From positions 31,374-95,373 of the forward strand of contig NZ_JAENIM010000043.1 in NCBI RefSeq assembly GCF_016595495.1: a DNA stretch of 64,000 nucleotides. The letters run 5' to 3'. This document shows positions 1 through 8,595 of this stretch, one piece after another. Origin of the DNA: Persicirhabdus sediminis. GTDB lineage: Bacteria > Verrucomicrobiota > Verrucomicrobiia > Verrucomicrobiales > Akkermansiaceae. Under the pieces are notes generated by a model. It did no database searches. It saw only the letters and a program-made list of their open reading frames with translations, and was not told where the DNA came from. How positions within the stretch are numbered: position 1 is the first letter of the stretch; the number at the start of each line of letters is the position of its first letter. The translations under genes were made by a program, and so were the position numbers.

Positions 1-695
1 TTAGGCATTTCATCTTTCAGCCAGAGCACACGACATAGCCCACGGCGAGCGCGTTTATCTCCAGCTAGAGCGGCTCCATAACTACACCATCGATACGCTT
101 CTGGTTTCTCCACCATGCCCGCTCTAACTGGGTTCAGATCAATGTAGGTCGACATGATTCTAGCAACGTATCCAGCCTGCACGAGCACGCTGGTGTAGCG
201 ACCGCTCCACAGGTAGCCGTCGCGGTTGTTATGCCTATTGTACCAGCGACTGAACCGCTGCTTCAGGCTCTTCATGAAGTTGCCCAAATCGTGCATCCGG
301 CTGGTATATTGTCGCTTGAAATTATCCGCCGCCACCCGGCTGGGATTCCCCTCAGCATCTTGGCTAGTAGTCTCTAGCAAATTGTTAAATATCTGCTTCA
401 CCTCGGCGTAGTAGCTGGCTGAATACAGCGCCTTCACGCGTCGTAAAAACTCATCATCGCTAATTTCTACCTCACCTTCCTTAGGCACTTCAACCAGCAG
501 GTGAAAGTGGTTCGACATCACACAATAGCTGAGGATTTTGACGCCGTAAAAGGTCTCACAATTACGCATGAGCCCAACAAATAGCTCACGCTCAGCATCA
601 CCCAAAATAAATCGCCGGTCGACTACACGCGAAATGCAATGGTACACCGCCGAGCGATGTTTTCGATATGGTGACAAATAGCGAGCTGTAGCCAT
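1..695 (-). CDS. IS200/REP-associated (Y1-type) transposase, partial
   Basis: This is a Y1 (HUH) transposase of the IS200/RAYT type, which cuts and joins single-stranded DNA at small hairpins. 231 codons are present; the C-terminus lies beyond the left edge. The start is the ATG at 695, giving MATARYLSPYRKHRSAVYHC, which resembles the usual RAYT opening. The metal-binding HUH motif is seen as NHFHLL with histidines at residues 63 and 65, and the candidate catalytic tyrosine is Y152 in the segment SRWYNRH. The segment YIDLNPVRAGMV (residues 184-195) is also typical of the family. No flanking partner transposon gene is seen, so it is more likely a domesticated REP-type enzyme or the end of a single-gene element. 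Confidence 0.85.
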   Translation of the reverse strand, partial: MATARYLSPYRKHRSAVYHCISRVVDRRFILGDAERELFVGLMRNCETFYGVKILSYCVMSNHFHLLVEVPKEGEVEISDDEFLRRVKALYSASYYAEVKQIFNNLLETTSQDAEGNPSRVAADNFKRQYTSRMHDLGNFMKSLKQRFSRWYNRHNNRDGYLWSGRYTSVLVQAGYVARIMSTYIDLNPVRAGMVEKPEAYRWCSYGAALAGDKRARRGLCRVLWLKDEMP

Positions 696-776
696 AATCT
701 CTACAGGTAACTCAGGTTGTGAAGATTGCAAAAAGTTCCTACGTGAAATTACCTGTCTGTAAAAAAAAGGAGAGGT

Positions 777-814
777 AAAAAAAATGCCACGTCGTCAGGA
801 TGACGAGGTGGCAT
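777..814 (-). terminator. Rho-independent terminator of the sulfatase operon
   Basis: On the minus strand a hairpin with arms ATGCCAC and TCGTCA (784-797 paired with 801-814, one G:G mismatch, loop of 3) is followed by eight T. It lies just after the stop of the sulfatase at 838, so it ends that transcript. Confidence 0.85.
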
Positions 815-837
815 GGATGATAGGTTTAGCTGTGAGC

Positions 838-2373
838 TTACTTCCCTTTTCTTTTCTTTGGCTGAGGTCTGTTTTTGCGCTCAGCGGCTTGAGTATTGAA
901 CTGAGACACGTTAGTGCGTTTGCCTTCTGCGTATTTCACGTTGCGGTTAGCAGGGACTTTGCCGGTCACATTTTCAGCTAGTTGGCTGTCCCATGCGTCA
1001 AATGCGTCTTGCATTTGTTGGGCGCGCTCAGGGTATTTGTTAACGAGGTCAACGCGCTCGCCTGGATCTTCTGCTAGGTTGTACAGCTCGATGGTTTGAT
1101 CGCTGCGGCTGTTCCAACAGAGCTTCCAATCGCCTTGGCGGATGGCGTAATCGTTGTCACGGCGCCAGAACATATTTTGGTGAGGTCTTTCGTTAGCTGG
1201 CTTTTCACCGGTGATGTATGGCAGTAGGTCAACGCCGTCAAATGGCAGTCCTTTGCTAGGTTTGGTCATACCTGAGCGGGCTACGGCAGTAGGCGCCATG
1301 TCGAAGCTAACCACTGGGTGCGGATAGACTTGACCAGCTGGAATGGTGCCAGGCCAGTAAGCGACTAACGGGACACGCAGGCCACCTTCGTAGGTATCGC
1401 CTTTAAAGCCGTTGAAATCGCCGGGGCTGGACATAGTTGTCGTGCCACGTTCTTTCTGTTTGGGCTGTTTAAATCCCTGACCGCGAGGGGTGCCATTATC
1501 ACTGAGGTAGAAAATGAGAGTATTCTCGCTGAGGCCATTTTTTTCTACGGCGTCGAGGATGGCTCCGACACTGTCATCTAGCGCTAACACCATACCGGCA
1601 AAGAAGCGGCGTTCTTCGTGGTGTACTGGAAGGTCCTTGAGTCTCTCGAGGTATTTGTCGTGCACTTGCCATGGGAAATGGACTGCATTGTGAGCTACGT
1701 AGAGGAAAAATGGACGGTCTTTATTTTCGTTAATAAAGTCAGCTGCCTCGTCACCGTAAACTTCAGTTAGGTAGTCGCCTCGCTCTTGGATTGGCGTATC
1801 AATTTTGCCATTTCGGTAGACGGGGAAAATGGCTTTTCTGGTTTCGTCTGCATTGGCGCTAGATTTGAAATAGTCGTGAGATCCTGTTGGAGATCCGTAG
1901 TAGAAGTCAAATCCACGGTTCCACGGCAGTTGGTCTTCAGTTTCACCGAGGTGCCACTTGCCGATCATACCAGTGTGGTAGCCGAGCTCCTTCATCATTT
2001 CTGCGAAGTTTTGCTGGCTGTGTGGGATCACGCTGAGAGGGCCGTTGCCGTAGTAGCCGAGCCTCTGCTGGTGCATGCCAGACATGATACCGCAGCGAGA
2101 TGGGCCACAGACGGATGCGGTGACGTAGCCTTGGGCGAATGAGGTGCCGCCTTTAGCTAACTTATCAATGTTAGGTGTGCGGATATCATCAAATCCATGG
2201 AAACCAACATCACCGTAACCCTGATCATCAGCAAGGACGATAATCACATTTGGCGGTGTCGCAGCCTGGCTGGCCGCTATGAGTGAAACACTGCCAATTA
2301 GGCTCAGTGCGGATGTTTTGAAGTCGTGCATATGCATTATATTTGTAATATAAATACGCATGTGCAAGGTCAA
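838..2373 (-). CDS. Secreted type I sulfatase (formylglycine-dependent)
   Basis: Family S1 sulfatase, hydrolysing sulfate esters, most likely on algal or animal polysaccharides. The modification motif is C89-G-P-S-R93, where the cysteine is converted to formylglycine by a maturation enzyme not seen in this window. Metal-ligand aspartates D49-D50 follow NVIIVLADD, and a second metal motif SDNGTP lies in the middle of the protein. A signal peptide starts at M13 or M15 (start near 2337 or 2331), so the first 12-14 residues may not be translated. It follows the acetylesterase by 30 bp and probably forms an operon with it. It is a close paralogue of the sulfatase at 23394, including the C-terminal tail. 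Substrate is unknown. Confidence 0.93.
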   Translation of the reverse strand: MTLHMRIYITNIMHMHDFKTSALSLIGSVSLIAASQAATPPNVIIVLADDQGYGDVGFHGFDDIRTPNIDKLAKGGTSFAQGYVTASVCGPSRCGIMSGMHQQRLGYYGNGPLSVIPHSQQNFAEMMKELGYHTGMIGKWHLGETEDQLPWNRGFDFYYGSPTGSHDYFKSSANADETRKAIFPVYRNGKIDTPIQERGDYLTEVYGDEAADFINENKDRPFFLYVAHNAVHFPWQVHDKYLERLKDLPVHHEERRFFAGMVLALDDSVGAILDAVEKNGLSENTLIFYLSDNGTPRGQGFKQPKQKERGTTTMSSPGDFNGFKGDTYEGGLRVPLVAYWPGTIPAGQVYPHPVVSFDMAPTAVARSGMTKPSKGLPFDGVDLLPYITGEKPANERPHQNMFWRRDNDYAIRQGDWKLCWNSRSDQTIELYNLAEDPGERVDLVNKYPERAQQMQDAFDAWDSQLAENVTGKVPANRNVKYAEGKRTNVSQFNTQAAERKNRPQPKKRKGK

Positions 2374-2403
2374 ATCAGGACAAAGTAGCGGCTGATAGGA
2401 TAA

Positions 2404-4014
2404 TTATTTTAGTTCGATAGTAAAAACGGAAGCAGGCAGGCCCTCTTTATTGTAAAGGTTAGCCTTCAGCGGCAGACCCGCCCAGGCGTAGCGCACAGCT
2501 TTTGGTGCGCTGATTTCTGGGTGGGAAACCTTGACCTCGTCAGCTGAGATAATTTTGGCTTTTGCCCAATGCCATTGGCCTGAAGCATCTTGCATAGCAA
2601 AACCGCCGAGCTCGTCGTTAGTTGCCTTAGCTGGCTGCATGAGTGTTTTTGTCGATGCAGTTAGGCCGCTGCCAGTTGAGTCAAATTTGATCACCAAATC
2701 TTGACCATCCAGCTGGTGTGAGCGGTAGAGGGGGCCTGAGGAAACGATGTCTTTGGCATAATCATTAGCTAAGGCTAACAGAGCGAGTCGTTTGCCCACG
2801 TCATACTTGTTGTGCGGGTGGATGTCTTGGCTTTCACCGATGTCGTGAGCGACAGCCATGCCTGTGTTAGCCAGCTCGAGTGTAAGGCGCTGTTGTTCTC
2901 GTATGAAGGCAAACGAGGAATCGTCACCGGCGTCACCTTCAGCTTCACGGAAGCCCGCGAGCTGGACGTGATAGAATGGCAGTTCCTCATTGCCCCAGCG
3001 CTTGCGCCAGCCTTGGACCATCGCCATATAGCGCTGGCTGTAGACTTCTTGGAAATGGTTAGCATTACTTTCACCCTGATACCAGAGCACCCCGCGCACA
3101 CTGTAGGGGATGCACTGGGCAACCATGCCGTTGAAGAGAGTGGCTGGAAATTGTTTGTTAGTTTTGGTCGGCGGATCTAGCCTCGGGCGTGGGCCTTGTT
3201 TGTTTTTTTGCCATTCAGCTAGGGCTAATTTGTGGGCATCGGCAGCTTTTTTTACAGCTTCAGGAGATTGTTGTTTTGCTTTTTCTGCTGCCTTTTCTAG
3301 ATTGTTTTGGTAGTAAGCTTTAAGGTTATCGTTAGATTCTAGCACCTCTTTAGGGATCCATGCTTCTACACGAGTACCACCAACGGCGCACTTGATGATG
3401 CCGACGGGAACCTGCAGTTCTTTTCGCAGCTCTTTGGCAAAAAAGTACGAGGTAGCGCCAAATTTGTTACTGCTTTGTGGGCTTAGCGGTGTCCATGAGC
3501 TATCAAAACTATGAGCCTCGGCAAATGGGGAGGGTCGGTTAGGTACTGAGATTTGACGTAAGAGCGGATCATTGGCGGTTTTTACTTCTTCCCTGAGGAA
3601 TTCCACCAGCGGCTGGTATTGAGGCTCACGAGCATCTTTTAGCATCATTTCCATAGTGAAGAACATGTTCGACTGGCCTGAGCAGAACCAGACTTCTCCA
3701 ACAAGTACATCATTAATTTCTTTACTAACATCGCCGATGTTAACCTGTAGCTGGCGAGCTTCAGCAGATGCATCCATGGGCTCTAGCTGGACTAGCCACT
3801 TACCTTCTTCGTTGGTTACGGCTTTTACATTTTGTCCGTCAAATTGCACAGTCACCTCAGTTCCCGGATTAGCGGTTCCCCAAACTGGCACTGCTTGGTC
3901 GCGCTGCAGCACCATGTGGTCGCTAAACAGGCTTGCGAGAGCTGCTTGCTCGGCAGTGAGTTGGCCGATGCTGGCTGCTAGAGTGATGGTGGCGAGAAGG
4001 TAGTTCATTTTCAT
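2404..4014 (-). CDS. Sialate O-acetylesterase-like SASA family hydrolase, secreted
   Basis: SGNH-fold carbohydrate esterase of the SASA family that removes O-acetyl groups from sugars. A signal peptide (MKMNYLLATITLAASIGQLTA, the start chosen here) is followed by an N-terminal beta domain and the catalytic domain. The nucleophile serine is in GQSNM, and a second block WYQGESNA and the late DIHPHNKYDVGKR block supply the oxyanion and histidine residues. A reading frame extends nine codons further upstream, but these would precede the signal peptide. It is the first gene of an operon with the downstream sulfatase, which suggests joint removal of acetyl and sulfate groups from one polysaccharide. 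Confidence 0.9.
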   Translation of the reverse strand: MKMNYLLATITLAASIGQLTAEQAALASLFSDHMVLQRDQAVPVWGTANPGTEVTVQFDGQNVKAVTNEEGKWLVQLEPMDASAEARQLQVNIGDVSKEINDVLVGEVWFCSGQSNMFFTMEMMLKDAREPQYQPLVEFLREEVKTANDPLLRQISVPNRPSPFAEAHSFDSSWTPLSPQSSNKFGATSYFFAKELRKELQVPVGIIKCAVGGTRVEAWIPKEVLESNDNLKAYYQNNLEKAAEKAKQQSPEAVKKAADAHKLALAEWQKNKQGPRPRLDPPTKTNKQFPATLFNGMVAQCIPYSVRGVLWYQGESNANHFQEVYSQRYMAMVQGWRKRWGNEELPFYHVQLAGFREAEGDAGDDSSFAFIREQQRLTLELANTGMAVAHDIGESQDIHPHNKYDVGKRLALLALANDYAKDIVSSGPLYRSHQLDGQDLVIKFDSTGSGLTASTKTLMQPAKATNDELGGFAMQDASGQWHWAKAKIISADEVKVSHPEISAPKAVRYAWAGLPLKANLYNKEGLPASVFTIELK

Positions 4015-4138
4015 AATCCCTATAGAATGAGTAATGCACATAGGGGAAATGTGCGATTTGATGTGGATTAAACGAACATAGACGCGTTGTTATTTCAATA
4101 ATTTAGTTAAAATAAACAGATTGTGGAGGCGGGAAATA

Positions 4139-4810
4139 TTATTTGAGTTCCTGCCATAGTCTATCAAACTCTAGCTGGAATTGGCTGACTAACTTTGGTT
4201 CGTTAGTGACCAGGATATTTTCGTTATTGGCGGTGGCGGCACTGCGCGTCCAGTTGTAGCTGCCATTGAGCAGTTGGCTGGAGTCAGCGATGGCAAACTT
4301 GTGGTGCATGTGTGCCTCGCTACGGTCAAATCGGCAACTCACCCCTTTTTCTATCAAATAGTCGAGATCGGAGCCAAGGTCCTCAGATTTATCATCATCT
4401 GATAGAATGCGAACGCTAACACCACGTTGTTTAGCTTCGATAATTTTTTCTACAATACGGTTATCAGTAATGGTGAAAACACAGATGTCTAGCTGGCTAC
4501 GGGCGCCGGATATGAACTCACGAATGCGGTGTAAGCAGTCGTCACCAGGGCTGAAATAGGCGCTGGATTTGATTTTCATTTCATTAGAGTAGAGCTGCTT
4601 GATGACGGCCTCCAGCCAGTCCATCACGGTAAGTTCACCAAACTCTTCTAGCGATTTGGTGGCGAGCCGAAAGGCCATAGTGCGCACTTTGGCCAGTTCG
4701 ATATGATTGCCCTGTAGCTGGGAGATCAAGGTTTTGAGTTCTTTGCGCTCAGAACGGCTGAGGGCAAAATCTTCTAGCGAATCTATGAGTTGCTGTTGGA
4801 TTTTTTCCAT
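4139..4810 (-). CDS. Phospholipase D-like protein with one HKD motif
   Basis: Single-domain PLD superfamily protein of the Nuc/mitochondrial-PLD size class, which acts as a homodimer on phosphodiester bonds of nucleic acid or lipid. An N-terminal helical region (1-85) precedes the PLD domain (about 86-221). The catalytic HxKx4D motif is H169, K171, D176 in the segment HMHHKFAIAD, followed by LNGSYNW, as in PLDc_2 members. No signal peptide is seen, so it is probably cytoplasmic. It lies 31 bp upstream of the HlyD-like gene's end on the same strand. Substrate cannot be told from sequence. Confidence 0.85.
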   Translation of the reverse strand: MEKIQQQLIDSLEDFALSRSERKELKTLISQLQGNHIELAKVRTMAFRLATKSLEEFGELTVMDWLEAVIKQLYSNEMKIKSSAYFSPGDDCLHRIREFISGARSQLDICVFTITDNRIVEKIIEAKQRGVSVRILSDDDKSEDLGSDLDYLIEKGVSCRFDRSEAHMHHKFAIADSSQLLNGSYNWTRSAATANNENILVTNEPKLVSQFQLEFDRLWQELK

Positions 4811-4841
4811 GCTGAAGTTTTTGTTGATGTTAGCTGGATGA

Positions 4842-5969
4842 TTAATGATCGAGGTAGATGTAGTTTTCCCAGCTCTTCATTCTGAGGAGAATTTTTCTGA
4901 GCAGAGCGACGTGTTCGAGGTGTTCGCTGTAGACAGCGACCTCGGCGAAGATGCCATCTGGCAGCGTGTAGTCGCTCATATCATCAGTGATAGTTAGCAT
5001 GACCGGCACAAGACCGCGTTTGTTTTTGGCGTATTCGGCGGTTTCCATGAGCGTGCCTGAGGCTTGAAATTCCCCTTCCCCTAAAGCGGGAAACATCTGG
5101 CTAACTTCTGCTGTGAAGACTTTGCCGGGGATGCTTGGAAACATGATCTCAGCTTGATAGCCGGGTTTGAGGCGCTGCAGGGCATTTTGACGAAAACTGG
5201 CAACGACGAAATGTTTTTGGTTAGGGATGAAGACCATGGTTGGTTTCAGAGGCATGCTAACAGCCATCATGCCAGGGCGCACTTTGATCTGTGTTACATA
5301 GCCGTCGCTAGGCGCGCAAACGATGGTGCTGTCGAGGTTGAATTGCGCCTTTGATAGAGCGGCTTGATGCTCGGGAATGACATTGTGCACTTGTGAGTCG
5401 CGCTCTAGCTGGTGCATGGCTAGGTTGGCTTTGGCTTCATCTAATGAGGCTTCAGCGCCGAGGTAAATTTGGCGTTTGTTTTCCACCTCGTTAGCTGAGA
5501 CGGCGCCGCTGGCAGCAGTCTTGCTGAAGCGCTCGAATGACTGCTTAGTGCGGTCACGCTCACTGGTAGCGCGCTCTACAGCGGCTTGCGACTGGGCTAC
5601 TAGCTGGGTCATTTGGTCGACTTGAGCTTTGGCTAGATCCAGCGCTGCTTGCATTTGATTGACTTTGAACTGGTAGGGTTCGGGGTCGATTTTGAAGAGC
5701 ACAGTATCTTTTTTGATAGGTACGTTAGCCTCTACGGGCACGTCGATGACAAGCCCTCTAACGTTGGGGACGATGGGGGTGCTGATGAACCCACGAACGG
5801 CAGATTTTGAATGTGGGTGATTGTAGTTCATGGCAAACACAAGCGCGCCAATGATAACAACGCCACCAAGTACGGCGGTGGGGATTGTCCACTTGTTCAG
5901 TGGAATTTTGAAAAGTTTGAAAATGCAGATGCAGATGGCTGCGTAGGTGAGTAGGAGTAGGATTTCCAT
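4842..5969 (-). CDS. yibH: HlyD/EmrA-type membrane fusion protein, YibH-like
   Basis: Inner-membrane adaptor of the HlyD family. The first 50 residues hold two membrane segments (about 1-17 and 31-49) ending in AMNYNHPHS, the arrangement seen in E. coli YibH/YiaV. A biotinyl-lipoyl-like half-domain is followed by a long coiled coil (about 95-205), the second lipoyl half with APSDGYVTQIKVRPG, and a beta-barrel. The gene follows a DUF3302 gene by 24 bp, the same pairing as yibI-yibH and yiaW-yiaV in E. coli. No pump or outer-membrane channel gene is adjacent, so the transported compound is unknown. Symbol assigned by similarity. Confidence 0.88.
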   Translation of the reverse strand: MEILLLLTYAAICICIFKLFKIPLNKWTIPTAVLGGVVIIGALVFAMNYNHPHSKSAVRGFISTPIVPNVRGLVIDVPVEANVPIKKDTVLFKIDPEPYQFKVNQMQAALDLAKAQVDQMTQLVAQSQAAVERATSERDRTKQSFERFSKTAASGAVSANEVENKRQIYLGAEASLDEAKANLAMHQLERDSQVHNVIPEHQAALSKAQFNLDSTIVCAPSDGYVTQIKVRPGMMAVSMPLKPTMVFIPNQKHFVVASFRQNALQRLKPGYQAEIMFPSIPGKVFTAEVSQMFPALGEGEFQASGTLMETAEYAKNKRGLVPVMLTITDDMSDYTLPDGIFAEVAVYSEHLEHVALLRKILLRMKSWENYIYLDH

Positions 5970-5993
5970 AGTCTTAAAAATTGAGGGTGGACA

Positions 5994-6374
5994 TTATTCA
6001 CCATTTTCCAGCTGGCTGGACGACTGCGCTGATTTTGTGGTTTGATTTGATTCTAACTTAGCGACTTGCTTGGTTAGTTTTGCGACTTTCTTTTCAAGAT
6101 CTATCAATGCCTGTTGGGCGCTTTCGGGTTGCCCCTTATCACTGATGAAGCCCCAGCCGCGATCAGCGCGGTACAAGGTGGCCCAGATCCACAAAAATGG
6201 CCACAAGACGTGCAGGGTAAATAGACTAATCCAGCCAGCAACGAGGATGGCATCTTGCTGCGGGTGGTTTCTTTTTTTAGCGATTTCGTAGGGGATATCG
6301 TGAATGGCGATGATGCCATAGAAGATCACGAGTACCACGGCGATGAGAATTCCGAGTGAAATGTAGTCTAGCAT
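5994..6374 (-). CDS. yibI: DUF3302 inner-membrane protein, YibI/YiaW-like
   Basis: Small membrane protein of the DUF3302 family. It has a first helix at about 5-25, the family block IHDIPYEIAKKRNHPQQDAI, a second hydrophobic stretch (residues about 46-66, LFTLHVLWPFLWIWATLY) and then RADRGWGF. The C-terminal 40 residues form a charged coiled coil. It is the first gene of a two-gene operon with the HlyD-like protein and probably helps that adaptor in the membrane; the actual role of this family is not known. Confidence 0.88.
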   Translation of the reverse strand: MLDYISLGILIAVVLVIFYGIIAIHDIPYEIAKKRNHPQQDAILVAGWISLFTLHVLWPFLWIWATLYRADRGWGFISDKGQPESAQQALIDLEKKVAKLTKQVAKLESNQTTKSAQSSSQLENGE

Positions 6375-6401
6375 GATGTAATGGTTGTGAGAGTAACATC
6401 A

Positions 6402-6422
6402 CCTATCACCCAGTGTGATAGG
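6402..6422. repeat. Perfect 8-bp inverted repeat upstream of the yibI-like gene
   Basis: CCTATCAC and GTGATAGG separated by five bases, 28 bp before the yibI-like start and on the far side of the DUF1653 gene. There is no T tract, so it may be an operator for the yibI-yibH pair rather than a terminator. Confidence 0.5.
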
Positions 6423-6517
6423 GACTGTGAAACCATTAGATCGCTGGGGAATTTTTACAAGAGCATTAAGCGCCGCCACGCGCTGGATGATTGTCTATCA
6501 ATGCTATGTCATTAGAT

Positions 6518-6790
6518 CTAGCTAGGATCTTGGATGTGTTCAAAGCGATAGAAAGTTTTGCCGTCGCGGGTGACTTGCTCAGCAAACATGCTCAGCGGTC
6601 TCACCCAGAGCTCACGCTCGCCGTAGCGCGGTCGGTAGATCACCATGGTGTTGTCGGTTTCGCTACAGCGGGCGAAGTCGACCACATCGTATTCATTGCC
6701 TTTGAAATGCCGGTAGCGCCCTTTGACGATTTCTCTTTCCATGGTTTGCTGCTGAGATTCTTCGCTATGTCCTCTATGTGGTTGTATCAT
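6518..6790 (-). CDS. DUF1653 domain protein
   Basis: Short conserved protein of unknown function. The family pattern is visible: KGRYRHFKGNEYDVVDFA, then CSETDNTMVIYRP, then ELWVRPLSMFAEQV and FYRFEHI. The domain starts at residue 22; an internal ATG (position 6742, residue 17) would give the usual family length and is an alternative start, neither start having a clear ribosome-binding site. It lies 13 bp after holA on the same strand and is probably cotranscribed with it. Confidence 0.85.
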   Translation of the reverse strand: MIQPHRGHSEESQQQTMEREIVKGRYRHFKGNEYDVVDFARCSETDNTMVIYRPRYGERELWVRPLSMFAEQVTRDGKTFYRFEHIQDPS

Positions 6791-6803
6791 GTTCAGTGAG
6801 GAT

Positions 6804-7946
6804 TTATTTTTCCGTGCAGATGATGGCGATGAGGCGGTGGAGGATCATGCGGTGGTCTTGGCCGGTGCTGACGAGTGAGAGGTCGGCCTCTAAGCATGAG
6901 TCCATGGCCTTGCGCAGTGCTGGGAGAGAGAATTTGTTAGCATCTCTAGCTGCTAGAAAGAGTGGGTAGGCATTGACGCCTCCTGCTTTTTTCTGTGGCA
7001 GCCAAGAGCGCTCATTTTCTGGCAGCGCATTGATGGCGGCGGCAAATTGATTGTAGTTAGCCAGTGAGACTTTGCGTCCAGCTGTGGCGGCTTTGGCCAT
7101 GAATAGATTGCGCACGGTGGGGATGATAGAGGCGCGCAGCAGGCCGATGGCGGCTTCGTTGCGGGCGAGCTGTTGGTTGACAATCTCGATCGCTCTAACG
7201 GCATTTTTTTTCTGCAATGCGCGCCCGATTTCAAAAACGATGCCGGCGCGCGACAGTGGCACCATGAGCTGGACGTCGTCTACTTCCACTTGGCGCCGTT
7301 GGTCGCCGAGGTAGAGGTCGAGTTTGGCGAGCTCTGAGTTGATTTGGCGGGTATCTTCCCCAGCGCGCATGACAAATAATTCCATCGCTTCAGCCTCGAA
7401 GCTCATGCCGTAGTCGTTAGCTTTCTGGCGCACCATATTGGCGACGATGTCTTGCCAGCCGTCTTTGCTAACATCTGGTTTGTCGTAGCTGCGAATGGTG
7501 GCAATTTTATCTAGCAGCTTGTAGAATGCGCGGCGTTTGTCGATGCCGGTACAGCTGATGATGAGTTTGACGCTATCGGGCACGCCTTGTTCGATGGCTT
7601 CTTTGAGCGCTTCGACGCCTTGTTTGGTGCGGTCGGAGTCGCTAGTGCGATCGCCGCCAGCTAGAAATGATGCGCGTTTGAGCCAGACGATTTTATCGCC
7701 GCCAAAGAAGGGCAGGGTTTGCAGGGCTTCGATAGTTTGGCCGCAGGCGCTGTAGGCGTCTTCGCTATTGCCAGCGGTGCCTTCGATGATGTCGTTGGCA
7801 AAATCATCCGAGTCAGCGGGCTTGAGCTGGTTGAAGAGCTTGTGCGCTTCTTCAGCCACGCTGCCTTCATCATTGCCCATGATGACGTATATGTTCCCTG
7901 CCTTTGCCATGGCTTCAGCATGTTGTGGGGCAGGTGGTTTTGACAA
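6804..7946 (-). CDS. holA: DNA polymerase III subunit delta
   Basis: HolA is the clamp-loader subunit that opens the sliding clamp for loading onto DNA. The length of 380 residues is slightly above usual. Residues about 18-160 match the first ATPase-like domain (NIYVIMGNDEGSVAEEAHKL, then LPFFGGDKIVWLKRASFL), followed by the middle domain with AGEDTRQINSELAKLDLYLG and the C-terminal helical collar (ALRKAMDSCLEADLSLVSTG). The protein lacks a P-loop, as expected for delta. It heads a unit with the DUF1653 gene. Confidence 0.92.
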   Translation of the reverse strand: MSKPPAPQHAEAMAKAGNIYVIMGNDEGSVAEEAHKLFNQLKPADSDDFANDIIEGTAGNSEDAYSACGQTIEALQTLPFFGGDKIVWLKRASFLAGGDRTSDSDRTKQGVEALKEAIEQGVPDSVKLIISCTGIDKRRAFYKLLDKIATIRSYDKPDVSKDGWQDIVANMVRQKANDYGMSFEAEAMELFVMRAGEDTRQINSELAKLDLYLGDQRRQVEVDDVQLMVPLSRAGIVFEIGRALQKKNAVRAIEIVNQQLARNEAAIGLLRASIIPTVRNLFMAKAATAGRKVSLANYNQFAAAINALPENERSWLPQKKAGGVNAYPLFLAARDANKFSLPALRKAMDSCLEADLSLVSTGQDHRMILHRLIAIICTEK

Positions 7947-8128
7947 GGCTCAAGTTATACCATTTGAGCCGATAAACCCTTGGCATGGCGAACTGGATTT
8001 TCCGCTAGGCCGCGGCGAGAGGAGCTCTTGTAGCTGGCTCGATTCAGGCCTTTAACCTATCAACCGTTTGCTTGTCTCGCTCGGGTCTTGTGCCTTGAGA
8101 CGCGAGAGTATTTTGCTAGAATGCAGGA

Positions 8129-8554
8129 ATGACAGCGAGGACAACTGGGTATGCATTTTTTGTTAGCATGACGTCTATAGTATTGATGGCTCTGGCATGT
8201 TTATGGGTAGTCGGAGTTTTGGTTTTTGATTTCAGCTGGCATCAATCTCATGCCTCACTGCTAGATGATGTTTTTCTAGCGGCTTTAACGGTAGTTGTAG
8301 TGGCGCCAGCTGCCTATGTGATGCGCTCGACTTGGAGTTTTTATAAAAAGCCGTGCATTGTCTATCTAAAGCCAGGTTTGGTTTTGTTAGCTCTCTCGCT
8401 AGCTGGAGTTTTGTTTTACCAGCTAGCTCAGCAACCCGCTGAGGTGTTGGTGAATTTGATCATGCCTGTGGCTATTGGCCTAGCTTGGCCGCTGGTTTAT
8501 TTCAGCTGGCGGGCATTCAAATGGCTGCTGAGACACGGTGGCTGGCCTAGATAG
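8129..8554 (+). CDS. Small membrane protein of unknown function (first of a pair)
   Basis: No family is recognised. Four hydrophobic segments are predicted (about 7-35, 45-65, 80-98, 106-126), with the positive segment WSFYKKP between the second and third. The next gene shares the same plan, with WRFYKKT, a following hydrophobic block, the short match FPVAI/MPVAI and a charged end, so the two look like an old tandem duplication. The start ATG at 8129 is 17 bp after an AT-rich stretch. Transcribed away from holA. Confidence 0.7.
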   Translation: MTARTTGYAFFVSMTSIVLMALACLWVVGVLVFDFSWHQSHASLLDDVFLAALTVVVVAPAAYVMRSTWSFYKKPCIVYLKPGLVLLALSLAGVLFYQLAQQPAEVLVNLIMPVAIGLAWPLVYFSWRAFKWLLRHGGWPR

Positions 8555-8595
8555 CTGGCGATTGGGAATGAGTTTAGTTGTTAGGATTAGAGAAT

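Noticed and set aside
784-981. Plus-strand reading frame opening at the sulfatase 3' end
   Set aside because: It begins inside the terminator hairpin and continues antisense to the sulfatase; no ribosome-binding site.
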